A DNA stretch of 36,786 bases from Nitrospirota bacterium (GCA_016217725.1 JACRHB010000170.1:1-36786); one strand, 5' to 3'. Numbered from the stretch's first letter, positions 7,763 through 16,111 are shown. The notes: generated by a model not told the origin, from the sequence alone. A program made the numbers and translations.

Positions 7763-9169
7763 TTATCTCTTAAACAGCAAGATAAAATATTTCTGAAGAC
7801 ACGCGAGGTTTTTCTTTGAAATATTATTGAAGCGGATGCCTATTAAATAATCTGCAACCGGTTTTTGTTCATTTACGGTGCGCTGGCCTGGAAAAGCACC
7901 GATCTTTCTGCACCAAACGACCACACCCTCAAGATCAATCCGTCCGGCTTTGTTTGTTTTTTTGTCGACTCCGGGCAGATAAAGTTTAATCTTTAAAACC
8001 GTGTTGGCGCTGACAGGTCTTGTACTCGACAAGCTGAGACCTGAAAAACTTATATCAAAGGTATTGCCGGAAAACATCCCGTTATTATTTGTTCCGCCTT
8101 TGATTTTTATTAGCGTCTGGATCCTCGGGTATTTTCTCCTTTCCAAAAAACCTTTGCTTCCAGCAGCTCTAGTTTCGTCTTTCGTAAAATCTGCTGCGCC
8201 ATTATATAATACGGTCTGGTTTCGACCCCGGTCCTTCGCCCGGTATAAGGCTTTATCGGCAAGACTTACAAGGTGCTCTTCCCCGTTAAGGTCCCCATGG
8301 GCGTTGTAAGTGGCGATCCCGAGACTTATAGTGATCCCTAAAGTTTTCCTTCCTATTTTAAAATCAAAAGCGCCTACCAGCTCCCGCAGTCTCTCCGCTT
8401 TTAAATATGCGTCTTCCCGGGTCGTATAAGGGAGCATGATGACAAATTCTTCGCCCCCGTATCTTACAACCTTGTCCGCGTCACGAACATTATTTTTCAG
8501 GATATCCGCAATCTGCGATAAAATCATATCTCCCCACTGGTGACCGTACGTATCATTGACTGCCTTGAAATAATCTATGTCGATCATTACGCAGGACAGC
8601 GGAAACTTATATCGCTTCGCCAGGTTGTATTGGTCGTGAAGGAGCTCTCTGAAAAACCGGTAATTATAAAGACCGGTTAACCCGTCTTTAATCGAAAGCT
8701 CTCTCAGTAGGACGTTTTTATTGTCCAGTTTTTTAACCAGATCGTTGATCTTATCGTTTAATGCCGTAAGCTTTCTGTTTTTCTCCTCGGAATTCCGAAT
8801 GGCTAAAGTAAGCTCTTCTTCCTTTGTTTTGAGCTGAAACATCAGATTGTTGAAATCTTCGCCGATCTGCAGAATAGCGCTCCCTTCAGTTGCCTTCTTA
8901 TATACTTTACACTTCTGGCAGTCGCCGAATTTCTTGGCAAACTCGCCCTGGGGTTCCCCTTTGCAGAAGGTGCCGGAGATCTGCCAGCACCTCAGGTTCG
9001 CTGACTTATATGACGGGCATCGAATATTTGAACAATTCATCTCTTCCCAGCAGTTGCACAACCGGGGATTCTCAAAAAAATACCAGCCCTTCTCGCTTAA
9101 GGCGTTTAAAAGCAGTTTCCGTATTTCATTTGAAATCCTGACAGGATATTTATCATCCGGCTTTTTCAT
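7763..9169 (-). CDS. Diguanylate cyclase with N-terminal two-CW cysteine domain and C-terminal PilZ domain
   Basis: 468 residues, no membrane segment. Residues 38-87 hold eight cysteines (38, 40, 46, 51, 61, 69, 84, 87) in the two-CW arrangement (CWEEMNC, RCPSY, CWQISGTFC, CQKC), a probable metal or cluster site. A coiled coil follows (about 110-155), then a GGDEF domain. That domain has the intact active-site motif GGEEF at 238-242 and an RxxD inhibitory site (RDAD, 229-232), so it is predicted to make c-di-GMP and be product-inhibited. The C-terminal part (about 345-465) has RRKYPR and DISFSG, the PilZ signature for c-di-GMP binding. One protein thus makes, senses and possibly couples c-di-GMP to a redox or metal cue. 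Conserved motif C lies 72 bases upstream. Confidence 0.93.
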   Translation of the reverse strand: MKKPDDKYPVRISNEIRKLLLNALSEKGWYFFENPRLCNCWEEMNCSNIRCPSYKSANLRCWQISGTFCKGEPQGEFAKKFGDCQKCKVYKKATEGSAILQIGEDFNNLMFQLKTKEEELTLAIRNSEEKNRKLTALNDKINDLVKKLDNKNVLLRELSIKDGLTGLYNYRFFRELLHDQYNLAKRYKFPLSCVMIDIDYFKAVNDTYGHQWGDMILSQIADILKNNVRDADKVVRYGGEEFVIMLPYTTREDAYLKAERLRELVGAFDFKIGRKTLGITISLGIATYNAHGDLNGEEHLVSLADKALYRAKDRGRNQTVLYNGAADFTKDETRAAGSKGFLERRKYPRIQTLIKIKGGTNNNGMFSGNTFDISFSGLSLSSTRPVSANTVLKIKLYLPGVDKKTNKAGRIDLEGVVVWCRKIGAFPGQRTVNEQKPVADYLIGIRFNNISKKNLACLQKYFILLFKR

Positions 9170-9240
9170 ATTCCCCCTGTTTTTCCCCTACCACAATATT
9201 CGGCAGATTATACAATCTTCTTAAAACCTTGCAGGTCCCG

Positions 9241-9290
9241 TAAATAGGGTAATCCCTGATTTTCGGCTTCGATAAGGATGATTCTTCGAC
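9241..9290 (-). promoter_or_regulatory. Conserved 50-base upstream motif, copy C (GGDEF-PilZ gene)
   Basis: Contains TAAATAGGGTAATCCCTGAT, then CTTCGATAAGGATG, colinear with copies A and B. It sits between the divergent GGDEF-PilZ gene and the histidine kinase gene starting near 9334, so it may also affect the plus-strand gene. Confidence 0.65.
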
Positions 9291-9333
9291 TTAAGGGGAA
9301 ATCCGTCAAGCATCTTTAACCGACTCTGTTATA

Positions 9334-11502
9334 ATGGTGACAGCATTAGTTGTAACAATTTTTGACATTATGACGGATTTCAACATGGATGAAAAAGACA
9401 GGAAAACAGGATGGCTTACCCCGGCTTCATTAAGCGCCGAAGACCGCCTGAAAAAATCACAGGAAATCGCCCACCTCGGCAGTTGGGAGCTTGATGTAGT
9501 CAACAATATTCTTACTTGGTCCGATGAGGTGTACCGGATTTTCGGATTACAGCCCCGGGAATTCGGCGCAACCTATGAAGCCTTCCTTGAAGCGGTGCAT
9601 CCTGATGATCGTGCTGCCGTGGACGCGGCGTATTCCGGGTCGTTGAGAAAGGGAAGAGACACCTACGAGATAGAGCACAGGGTCGTGCGGAAATCTTCAG
9701 GAGAAATACGTTACGTACATGAAAAATGTGAGCATGTCAGGGACGCAGCCGGCAGGATCATCCGGTCTGTAGGCATGGTGCATGACATCACCGGGCGCAA
9801 GAAGGCAGAGGAAGAATTGCGCAATGCGCTTAAAGAATCACAGCGGCGGGAGGCCGAGATACTTGCGCTCCAAAAAAGCTCCAATGCCGTTCTTAAGTAT
9901 CGCAACTTTGAAGACGCGACGCGGACGATATTCGATTCCTGCAAGAACCTGATCGGCGCCGCCGCAGGATATGTCGCGCTTTTGAGTGAAGATAAAAAAG
10001 AGAACAAGGTGTTGTTCCTGGATCCGGGCGGGCTTTCCTGTAAGGTTGATCCTTTTTTGCCCATGCCCATACGCGGACTGCGCGAAGAAGCCTACTCAAC
10101 CGGCAAGGCTGTTTATCATAACGACTTTTCCGGCAGTGAATGGAAAAGATTCATGCCCGAAGGACATGTAAGCCTTGACAATGTGTTATTCAGCCCGCTC
10201 GTGATCGAGAGGGAAGTAGTGGGTTTGTTAGGCCTTGCCAACAAGCCGGGGGGGTTCACCGAAAATGACGCGCTAATGGCAGCGGCTTTCGGCGAGCTTG
10301 CGGCGATAGCGCTTCTTAACAGCCAGACACTCGAGGCATTAAGAAACAACGAGGAGCGTTTTCGTTCTGTAGTGGAAACCGCCACCGACGCCATAATCAC
10401 CATTAATGCCCACGGGAATATTGTTTCATGGAACCGCGCGGCAGAGTACATTTTCGGTTATTTATATGATGAAGTGAACGGGAGGCCGCTTGCCCTGCTG
10501 ATGCCTGAAAGATTCAGGGAATTTCATCAAAGAGGCATTAACCGTTTGCAATCGGGCGGAGAAGCCATTCTCATCGGAAAAACGCTGGAGCTGGCCGGTC
10601 TCAGGAGAAACGGCGAAGAGTTCCCCCTTGAGCTTTCCCTCGCGGAATGGAAGACGAAGCAGGGGGACTTCTTCACCGGCATTGTCCGCGACATCACCCA
10701 GCGAAAGAGGATGGAAGATGAACTCCAGAGGGCAAAGGATGGTCTTGAAATAAAAGTACAGGAGCGAACCGAGGAGCTGAAATCGGCGGTCGCCCTTCTT
10801 CAGGCGGAGATTGCCGAGCGCAAGGAAGCGGAGAGAACCATTATGTTCTATCAGGAGCAATTACGCGCACTTATATCCAAAGTGTCGGTGCTTGAAGAAC
10901 GGGAAAGGAAACGCATATCCGAGCATTTGCATGACAATATCAGCCAGAACCTTGCTATTTCAAAACTCAGACTGGAAACCCTGAAAGAATCCTACCCCGC
11001 CATTGCAAGAGATTTAAATGAGACGCAGGGGCTGATCGAGCAAACCATTACATTTGTAAGATCCATGATATTTGATCTGAGCCCGCCCGTTCTCTACGAG
11101 CTTGGCTTCATGTCCGCAGTAGATTGGCTTGTTGAAAAATTACAGGAACAGTATAAAATAATTATAACGTTCGGCTGCGATAAGAGCCTTGCAGAACCTA
11201 AAGGGGAGGCCGGGATCCTCCTTTTTAAGACGGTGAGGGAGTTGATGATGAACATTGTCAAGCACTCTGAGGCGGAAAAAGCAAAAGTATCCATTTCGCA
11301 CGACGGTAATAACATGGAAATCAATATTGAAGACAACGGGGTGGGATTCGATACATCCAAAATCGACCCTCTGACCTGCAAAAGTGAAAACTTCGGCATT
11401 TTCAGTATCCGTGAGAAGATCAAATATCTAAAGGGAGCTTTTGATATAGAATCAAAACCGGGAGAAGGCACGAAGGTAAAAATAGTGGTGCCGCTGGGAT
11501 AG
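9334..11502 (+). CDS. PAS-GAF-PAS histidine kinase of the NarX/DegS (HisKA_3) type
   Basis: 722 residues from the first ATG; ATGs at codons 13 and 18 are also possible and no clear ribosome site decides. Order: PAS with PAC (about 45-155, GSWELDVVNNILTWSDEVY...HDITGRKKAEEE), GAF (about 180-335), second PAS (about 345-470, DAIITINAHGNIVSWNRAAE...GIVRDITQRKRMEDE), coiled coil, HisKA_3 with phospho-histidine H533 (ERERKRISEHLHDNISQNL), and HATPase (RELMMNIVKHSEAEKAKV, DNGVGFD). No membrane segment is seen, so sensing is probably cytosolic. Its stop codon TAG is the first three bases of a 23-base inverted repeat bounding the DUF559 unit. The NarL-type regulator at 11942 is the obvious partner. 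Confidence 0.92.
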   Translation: MVTALVVTIFDIMTDFNMDEKDRKTGWLTPASLSAEDRLKKSQEIAHLGSWELDVVNNILTWSDEVYRIFGLQPREFGATYEAFLEAVHPDDRAAVDAAYSGSLRKGRDTYEIEHRVVRKSSGEIRYVHEKCEHVRDAAGRIIRSVGMVHDITGRKKAEEELRNALKESQRREAEILALQKSSNAVLKYRNFEDATRTIFDSCKNLIGAAAGYVALLSEDKKENKVLFLDPGGLSCKVDPFLPMPIRGLREEAYSTGKAVYHNDFSGSEWKRFMPEGHVSLDNVLFSPLVIEREVVGLLGLANKPGGFTENDALMAAAFGELAAIALLNSQTLEALRNNEERFRSVVETATDAIITINAHGNIVSWNRAAEYIFGYLYDEVNGRPLALLMPERFREFHQRGINRLQSGGEAILIGKTLELAGLRRNGEEFPLELSLAEWKTKQGDFFTGIVRDITQRKRMEDELQRAKDGLEIKVQERTEELKSAVALLQAEIAERKEAERTIMFYQEQLRALISKVSVLEERERKRISEHLHDNISQNLAISKLRLETLKESYPAIARDLNETQGLIEQTITFVRSMIFDLSPPVLYELGFMSAVDWLVEKLQEQYKIIITFGCDKSLAEPKGEAGILLFKTVRELMMNIVKHSEAEKAKVSISHDGNNMEINIEDNGVGFDTSKIDPLTCKSENFGIFSIREKIKYLKGAFDIESKPGEGTKVKIVVPLG

Positions 11503-11914
11503 TTCCCCTCTAATAAGAGGGGGCAGCCTTACTTTCATCCCCTCTAAAAAGAGGGGTAGGGGTGTGTAATAATGAAAATCAAGTATAATCCTGAACTAAA
11601 AGAATTAGCCGGAACCCTGAGAAATAGCAGTACAAAAGCAGAAATAAAACTCTGGAGTTATTTAAAAGGGAAGCAACTATTGGGATATGATTTTCATAGG
11701 CAGAAGCCGATAGAAAATTATATTGCAGATTTCTTTTGTAATAAGCTGATGTCGGCAATTGAATTGGATGGATATACACATGGCTTTGAGAATGTGTTTG
11801 AAAGAGATAAAAGAAAAGAGAAGAGATTAAATGAAATAGGAATAACTGTCCTTAATCCCCTCTTAATAGAGGGGAAATTTGGCAGATTAATCCCCTCTTA
11901 TTAGAGGGGAACTA
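11500..11914. mobile_element. DUF559-carrying unit bounded by perfect 23-base inverted repeats (putative)
   Basis: The 23 bases at 11500-11522 are the exact reverse complement of 11892-11914, and each is itself built on a CCCCTCT/AGAGGGG palindrome. A second palindrome lies inside each end (11539-11556 and 11857-11874), at spacings of 16 and 17 bases. The unit contains one gene, DUF559. Removing it would leave the kinase stop about 27 bases from the regulator start, a normal operon spacing, so it looks inserted. Mobility is inference. Confidence 0.6.
11572..11904 (+). CDS. DUF559 endonuclease-like protein with repeat-derived C-terminus
   Basis: 110 residues of the DUF559 (Vsr/PD-(D/E)XK-like) family: RNSSTKAEIKLWSYLKGKQL, GYDFHRQKPIENYIADFFC, AIELDGYTHG. 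Candidate active-site residues are E24, D53, E64, D66 and H70. The family normally continues GITVLRF...EV...VLE. Here, after GITVL (residue 94), the frame runs straight into the downstream palindromes (NPLLIEGKFGRLIPSY) and stops inside the terminal inverted repeat. The upstream palindrome supplies an AGGGG that may serve as ribosome site 10 bases before the ATG. The gene separates a kinase from its regulator. Base use is more AT-rich than its neighbours. It may be a functional mini-nuclease or a slightly shortened relic. Confidence 0.8.
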   Translation: MKIKYNPELKELAGTLRNSSTKAEIKLWSYLKGKQLLGYDFHRQKPIENYIADFFCNKLMSAIELDGYTHGFENVFERDKRKEKRLNEIGITVLNPLLIEGKFGRLIPSY

Positions 11915-11941
11915 AAGCATGAAAATCGTAAAATTAACACC

Positions 11942-12595
11942 ATGAGCTTGCGAATCATTCTTGCAGACGATCACAAGATAATGAGAGAGGGGCTGCGCAC
12001 CCTGCTCGAAAAACAGGACGACTTCCTGATAATTGCGGAAGCCGGAAACGGCCGGACCACCGTTAAGCTCGCGGAAGAGCATAATCCGGATCTCGTCGTT
12101 ATGGATACCGTGATGCCGGACTTGAACGGGATTGAGGCAACACGACAGATCATCGCCAGAAATCCGAAGATCAAAATAATCGCCCTGTCGATGCATTCCG
12201 ACAAGCAGTTTGTAATGCAGATGCTCAAGGCCGGCGCCTCCGGATACATACTTAAAGACTGCGCCTTTAAAGAATTGGTCTATGCCATCCAGTCGGTAGT
12301 CGACGGCTATATTTACCTTAGTCCCAGGATAAACACCATCCTTCTGAAAGAGCGCGTGTTCGAACATAAGGAAGTCAATGCTTCGGCCTTCGCCGCCCTC
12401 TCAAACAGGGAGCGGGAAGTCCTGCAGCTTATTGCCGAAGGCAGGTCTACGAAAGAAATTGCCGAAACCCTGTTCGTAAGCGTGAAAACGATCGAGACTC
12501 ACCGCCAGCAGATCATGAGCAAATTGAATATTCACAGTATAGCCGGGCTTACGAAATATGCCATACGCGAAGGGTTGACCACGGCGGAGGAGTAA
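11942..12595 (+). CDS. NarL/FixJ-family response regulator
   Basis: 217 residues. The receiver has DD at 9-10 and phospho-acceptor D55 (LVVMDTVMPDLNG). A LuxR-type DNA-binding domain follows (LSNREREVLQLIAEGRSTKEIAETLFVSVKTIETHRQQIMSKLNI). It is the natural partner of the HisKA_3 kinase ending at 11502, from which it is now separated by the DUF559 unit. The start is MSLRIILADDH, as in the family. No strong ribosome site is seen (AAAATTAACACC before the ATG). It is a paralogue of the regulator at 7043, so cross-regulation is possible. Confidence 0.94.
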   Translation: MSLRIILADDHKIMREGLRTLLEKQDDFLIIAEAGNGRTTVKLAEEHNPDLVVMDTVMPDLNGIEATRQIIARNPKIKIIALSMHSDKQFVMQMLKAGASGYILKDCAFKELVYAIQSVVDGYIYLSPRINTILLKERVFEHKEVNASAFAALSNREREVLQLIAEGRSTKEIAETLFVSVKTIETHRQQIMSKLNIHSIAGLTKYAIREGLTTAEE

Positions 12596-12686
12596 TAAGA
12601 GTTAAGAGTTAAGATAATGTCAATAAAAATGTTATTTTTACACTTTTAACTTTTAACTTTCAACTTTTAACTTTCAACTTTTAATT
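12596..12686. repeat. Heptamer tracts in inverted arrangement between convergent genes
   Basis: TAAGAGT units (12597-12613) face several CTTTTAA/CTTTCAA units (12642-12686), which could fold into a long AT-rich hairpin. It lies between the convergent regulator and protease genes and could serve as a two-way terminator. Confidence 0.6.
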
Positions 12687-12688
12687 TT

Positions 12689-13540
12689 CTACCGCCATTC
12701 CATGGGGACGGCGTGTTCGCCGGCAAAGACCTTGAGCCTGTTCAGCAGCTCATCAGCCGTACTGTATTGTTTGTCCGCAAATCTCTTTAAGGCCTCCACC
12801 CTCGCGGAGTCATAACTTAATTTATTGAGGTCTTCCCTGTACTTTTCCCATCTGGCCCTCATCTGCATAAAATCGCGGAACGTAAGCCGCCACCATTCTT
12901 CATCATGCCCTGCAGGCATATCCGGTCTCTTCGGGAGCTCCTCAAGCACGAGCAAATGTTTTTTTGTGTCTATCCGGACGGAGTAGTTTGCCATAAAGTC
13001 CATCCCGATGAGACCTTCAAAGTCATTTGAAATCGTCCCTGAGACAACGGTTGGATTAAAAAGGTTTACAGTGTCTCCGACGGATATTTTGTCGATAATA
13101 GTATAAATTGCCGGGACGGCGCCGCCTATGCCCGATACGCTGATCCAGAGCTTCCCTTCGTTGTCCTCGAGGACGCCGAGTTTTTCCGCCAATCTGTATG
13201 AAATGTGCATCCCGGGCGCTCCGGTGTCAAGAAGCATCGGCGCGGTGATCCGGTCATTAAACGTTACGGGTATAATAATCCTCCTTGAAGTCCCTTCATA
13301 GGCCGTGTAAGGAATCACATACTGCTTAAGAGCCTGTTTTGCATCTCCGGAGATTTTTAAACCCGGGGTATCTATCGAGGGCCCGGGATCCGCGTTTGTC
13401 CTGGTATCCGAAGAAGCTTTATATTTCTCCAGATCCTCATTTGTAAAAGATCGGACCTTCTTATCTCCGGCAAAAACAGGCGATATGGCTAAAAGCAGCA
13501 TCAATACAGGCAATAGAATCTTTTTCACTTTTGCGCTCAA
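12689..13540 (-). CDS. Periplasmic retropepsin-like aspartyl protease
   Basis: 283 residues with a signal peptide (MSAKVKKILLPVLMLLLAIS, cleavage near VFA-GDKK). The core at about 95-205 shows the clan AA pattern: strand IIIPVTFNDRITAPMLLDTGAPGMHIS with catalytic DTGA, then KISVGDTVNLFNPTVVSG, and a second half GLIGMDFMANYSVRIDTKK. It is the single-domain type that must dimerise. A charged helical C-terminus follows (about 215-283, RARWEKYREDLNKL...). The early stretch RSFTNEDLEKYK recurs in secreted proteins of related bacteria. The substrate is unknown. It has no operon partner upstream; the 13541-13676 gap to the next gene holds only an imperfect inverted repeat (13552-13563 with 13590-13601). 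Confidence 0.82.
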   Translation of the reverse strand: MSAKVKKILLPVLMLLLAISPVFAGDKKVRSFTNEDLEKYKASSDTRTNADPGPSIDTPGLKISGDAKQALKQYVIPYTAYEGTSRRIIIPVTFNDRITAPMLLDTGAPGMHISYRLAEKLGVLEDNEGKLWISVSGIGGAVPAIYTIIDKISVGDTVNLFNPTVVSGTISNDFEGLIGMDFMANYSVRIDTKKHLLVLEELPKRPDMPAGHDEEWWRLTFRDFMQMRARWEKYREDLNKLSYDSARVEALKRFADKQYSTADELLNRLKVFAGEHAVPMEWR

Positions 13541-13676
13541 TACATTCTCGAGGTTGAGATTTTATGTTTAATATCGGCCTATGAAAAGAAAATCTTAACC
13601 CGAAAAATGCATTTGACCGCTATTTTTTGTAAATTAAAAAATATTTCAAAGCCCCGCTCCCCGGCTCCGCCTTTCC

Positions 13677-14702
13677 CTATTCACTCATTTTCTTATACTC
13701 ACGCACCCTGGCTAACATTTTATCTTTTATGCCTTCTTCGAGAAAAGAAGCCTCGAATGAATTCATCGCAAGCTTGTATATATCATCCGCGGTTAAATTG
13801 AGCGCTTTAGTTATTGCTGAATAGTTTTCATTGACATAACCGCCGAAGTAAGCCGGATCATCGGAATTTATAGTGACTAAAAGCCCGCGCTCCATCATTC
13901 TTCGTAAAGGATGCTCTTCCAGGCGGTCTATTACTTTCAGCCTGAGGTTTGAGAGAGGGCAGACCGTCAAAGGTATTTTGCGGCGTATCAGCTCTTCAGT
14001 CAGTTTATCGTCATCAAGACAGTGATTGCCATGGTCTATCCGGGACACCTTCAGCAGCTCCAATGCTTCCCGGACATATTTCGCGGGGCCTTCTTCACCT
14101 CCATGTGCTACCGTTAGAAATCCTGCTTCCCGTGCCCGGGTAAAAACATCCTGAAATTTTGAAGGAGGATTGCCGGTCTCCGCAGAATCCAATCCCACCG
14201 CTATGATCCGGTCTCTATAAGGGAGCGCCTCTTCAAGTGTCTTCATTGCAGCGGATTCATCAATATCTCTGAGAAAGCACATTATCAATCCTGTTGAAAT
14301 GCCAAACCTTTCCCCGGCATCTTCAAGGGCTTTGTGAATACCATCGATTACAGTTGAAAACTTGATTCCCCGCCCTGTGTGAGTTTGGGGGTCAAAGAAT
14401 ATTTCACTGTGAAGGACATTTTGTGAAACGGCTTTTTCAAGATATGCCGTCGTCAGCTCATAAAAGTCCTCTTCTTCGGTCAATATACCGGCCCCTTCAT
14501 AATAAATGTCGAGGAAGTCCTGAAGATTACTGAATCTGTAAGCCTCTCTGATCTCTTCTACTGATTTATACTTGATCCGGGCATTGTTCCTTTTAGCGAT
14601 TTTAAACATTAATTCAGGCTCAAAAGTGCCCTCGATATGCAGATGCAGCTCAGCCTTGGGAATACCTTTTATGAAATCTTCAATAACCATCTGCTTTCTC
14701 AT
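13677..14702 (-). CDS. Adenine deaminase (adenosine deaminase superfamily, type 2)
   Basis: 341 residues of the metal-dependent ADA fold: the zinc motif ELHLHIEGTFEP, AHGGEEGP (ADA HAGE region), RIDHGNHCLDD, VCPLSNLRLKVID, and NSDDPAYFGGYVNENY. The IDHG and SDDPAYFGGY wording matches the bacterial/fungal adenine deaminases rather than true adenosine deaminases (which have IGHG), so adenine to hypoxanthine plus ammonia is the likely reaction. It would act in purine salvage, together with the 6-oxopurine phosphorylase at 17313 and PurN at 16558, which are nearby though not tightly linked. A glycine replaces the usual alanine in HAGE. Databases often label such genes add. Confidence 0.88.
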   Translation of the reverse strand: MRKQMVIEDFIKGIPKAELHLHIEGTFEPELMFKIAKRNNARIKYKSVEEIREAYRFSNLQDFLDIYYEGAGILTEEEDFYELTTAYLEKAVSQNVLHSEIFFDPQTHTGRGIKFSTVIDGIHKALEDAGERFGISTGLIMCFLRDIDESAAMKTLEEALPYRDRIIAVGLDSAETGNPPSKFQDVFTRAREAGFLTVAHGGEEGPAKYVREALELLKVSRIDHGNHCLDDDKLTEELIRRKIPLTVCPLSNLRLKVIDRLEEHPLRRMMERGLLVTINSDDPAYFGGYVNENYSAITKALNLTADDIYKLAMNSFEASFLEEGIKDKMLARVREYKKMSE

Positions 14703-14795
14703 AATACCTAAATTGAGCGATTCTTTAATGAATAAACGGTATCTTAGGTATACTGGTCTTGTTTTTAGATCTCACCTGTCAGGTGATATAATTTT

Positions 14796-14881
14796 CCCCT
14801 CTAAAAAGAGGGGTAGGGGTGTGTAAAAGGAAGAGCATAAAGGAAAACACACCCCTCAATCCCCTCTTGATAGAGGGGAAG
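14796..14881. repeat. Small MITE-like unit: C-rich palindromes with GGGGTGTGT/ACACACCCC inverted arms
   Basis: Begins with a 31-base stretch (14796-14826) identical to 11539-11569 at the left end of the DUF559 gene. It ends with ACACACCCCTCAATCCCCTC plus a palindrome, the inverted counterpart. About 85 bases long with no gene inside, it looks like a non-coding relative of the DUF559 unit. It occupies most of the 14703-14978 gap; nothing else is seen there. Confidence 0.75.
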
Positions 14882-14978
14882 CAGCAAAAATCGCTCAATT
14901 TAGGTAATAATATTTTAACCCGGAATATTCCATGCATAAACGAGGTCAAGCTTAAAAATTGAAATTAATATCTCGTTC

Positions 14979-15473
14979 TTAATTTATTTCTATTTGCCGG
15001 ATCCTTTCTTCTACCGACACGTTGAGGCTTTTAATAGTTTCACTGCCGACAACGCCGTCTTCCTTCAGTCCGTGCCTTTTCTGAAATCTTATAACCGCAT
15101 GATGAAGCTTCTCATCAAAAATATCTTCCTCTCGTGTCTCCTCACTGAATAGATCACCTGTTACAATAAGCCGTTTTCTCAGCTCTATGACCCGTTCTTC
15201 CTTATCTCCTTCTTTTAATGATGCCCCCTTTGTGACAGCAGACCAACCCCCTTGTGATGCTATTTCCTTATATTTCCGGAGAGCTTTCTGCAGCCTTAAA
15301 TATCCATTGCATGAAGCGTAAAGGGATTCATCTCCTGGCGTCAGTACAGGATGCCGATTGTCGTGAAGAATTGCCAAACCCGGAGTCCCGGGTTGGGAAA
15401 ATATGAGTAGAAAAAAAATACCAAATAGAGAGTAAAGATTCGGTCTGCTTTTCATGGCTCTTCTTCGAATCAA
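14979..15473 (-). pseudogene. LdtD/YcbB-like L,D-transpeptidase, N-terminal remnant lacking the catalytic domain
   Basis: A signal peptide (the start is probably MKSRPNLYS, 15455) is followed by the scaffold part typical of LdtD: LQKALRKYKEIASQGGWSAV, then a peptidoglycan-binding fold (RVIELRKRLIVTGDLF, FDEKLHHAVIRFQKRHGL, DGVVGSETIKSLNVSVEERI). The family continues NLERWRWLP into the YkuD catalytic domain. Here the frame reads RQIEIN, then TAA, then GAA CGA (E R), as if a leucine TTA codon had become a stop. A second stop follows nine codons later. No YkuD domain exists downstream. It is either a decayed gene or a free peptidoglycan-binding protein; decay is favoured. Confidence 0.75.
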
Positions 15474-15565
15474 ACCTCCACCGGCCTTTTCACCTCTGAT
15501 AAAACCTCTCTAACTGAAGTTTGCTCCAAAGCTTTCAAATCGAAGTTTCATGTCATTTTCAGGGG

Positions 15566-16006
15566 TTATGTAAAATGACTTAAGATTTCAGACTTGCGGA
15601 CGTTAGTTAAATCACCGGGGATGTTTTTCTCCAGACCGGCTTTTACCTCGGGCTCCAATTTATTGACAATCTCTTTATTGATTTTTTTGCCGGCTGCCAG
15701 ATACCAGCTTTTGCAATCTTCTTTTTTTATTAAGGCATTAATATCCATCGCGATCATTTTTACAAGTTTTTTTCTAATTTCCAATTCAAGATGGTGAGGT
15801 TCCCCATATCCCTTTGCAACTTCACCTTCTCCGCCGCCTCCCGTGAATCTTCCTGCTGTATCACTTAATTTTTCCGACAGCTTGCCGTGTCCTTCAATGG
15901 AATCATAACTTTCTATCAATTCAATTATCGGTCTTCCAAGGGGATCACTCGTGACTCTATATGCCTTAAAATGTCCTAAATCAACCGTTATTATTATTTT
16001 ACTCAT
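15566..16006 (-). CDS. Host-attachment-like (eRF1-fold) small protein
   Basis: 146 residues, cytosolic. Pattern seen: N-terminal strand IIITVDLGHFKAYRV, GRPIIELIESYDSIEGHGKLSEKLSDTAGRF, a glycine-rich loop (GGGGEGEV), a helix with HHLELEIRKKLVKMIAMDINALI, then WYLAAGKKINKEIVNKL and a C-terminal DLTNVRKSEILSHF. This order matches the host-attachment protein family (PF10116-like), related to eRF1 domain 1. The family name comes from plant-associated bacteria and does not establish a function here. The call rests on pattern only. Confidence 0.5.
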   Translation of the reverse strand: MSKIIITVDLGHFKAYRVTSDPLGRPIIELIESYDSIEGHGKLSEKLSDTAGRFTGGGGEGEVAKGYGEPHHLELEIRKKLVKMIAMDINALIKKEDCKSWYLAAGKKINKEIVNKLEPEVKAGLEKNIPGDLTNVRKSEILSHFT

Positions 16007-16111
16007 AATATCTATCCCTAAAAATATATTAATTTAATGTAAAAAGTTCAAAAGTTCTGAGCAGTAGTTTTTGGGGTGAGTCTAAAAACATACTTATTCC
16101 CGCCCGGTTTT

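Noticed and set aside
16007-16111. Short gap between the host-attachment-like and coiled-coil genes
   Set aside because: No frame, hairpin or repeat worth reporting was seen.
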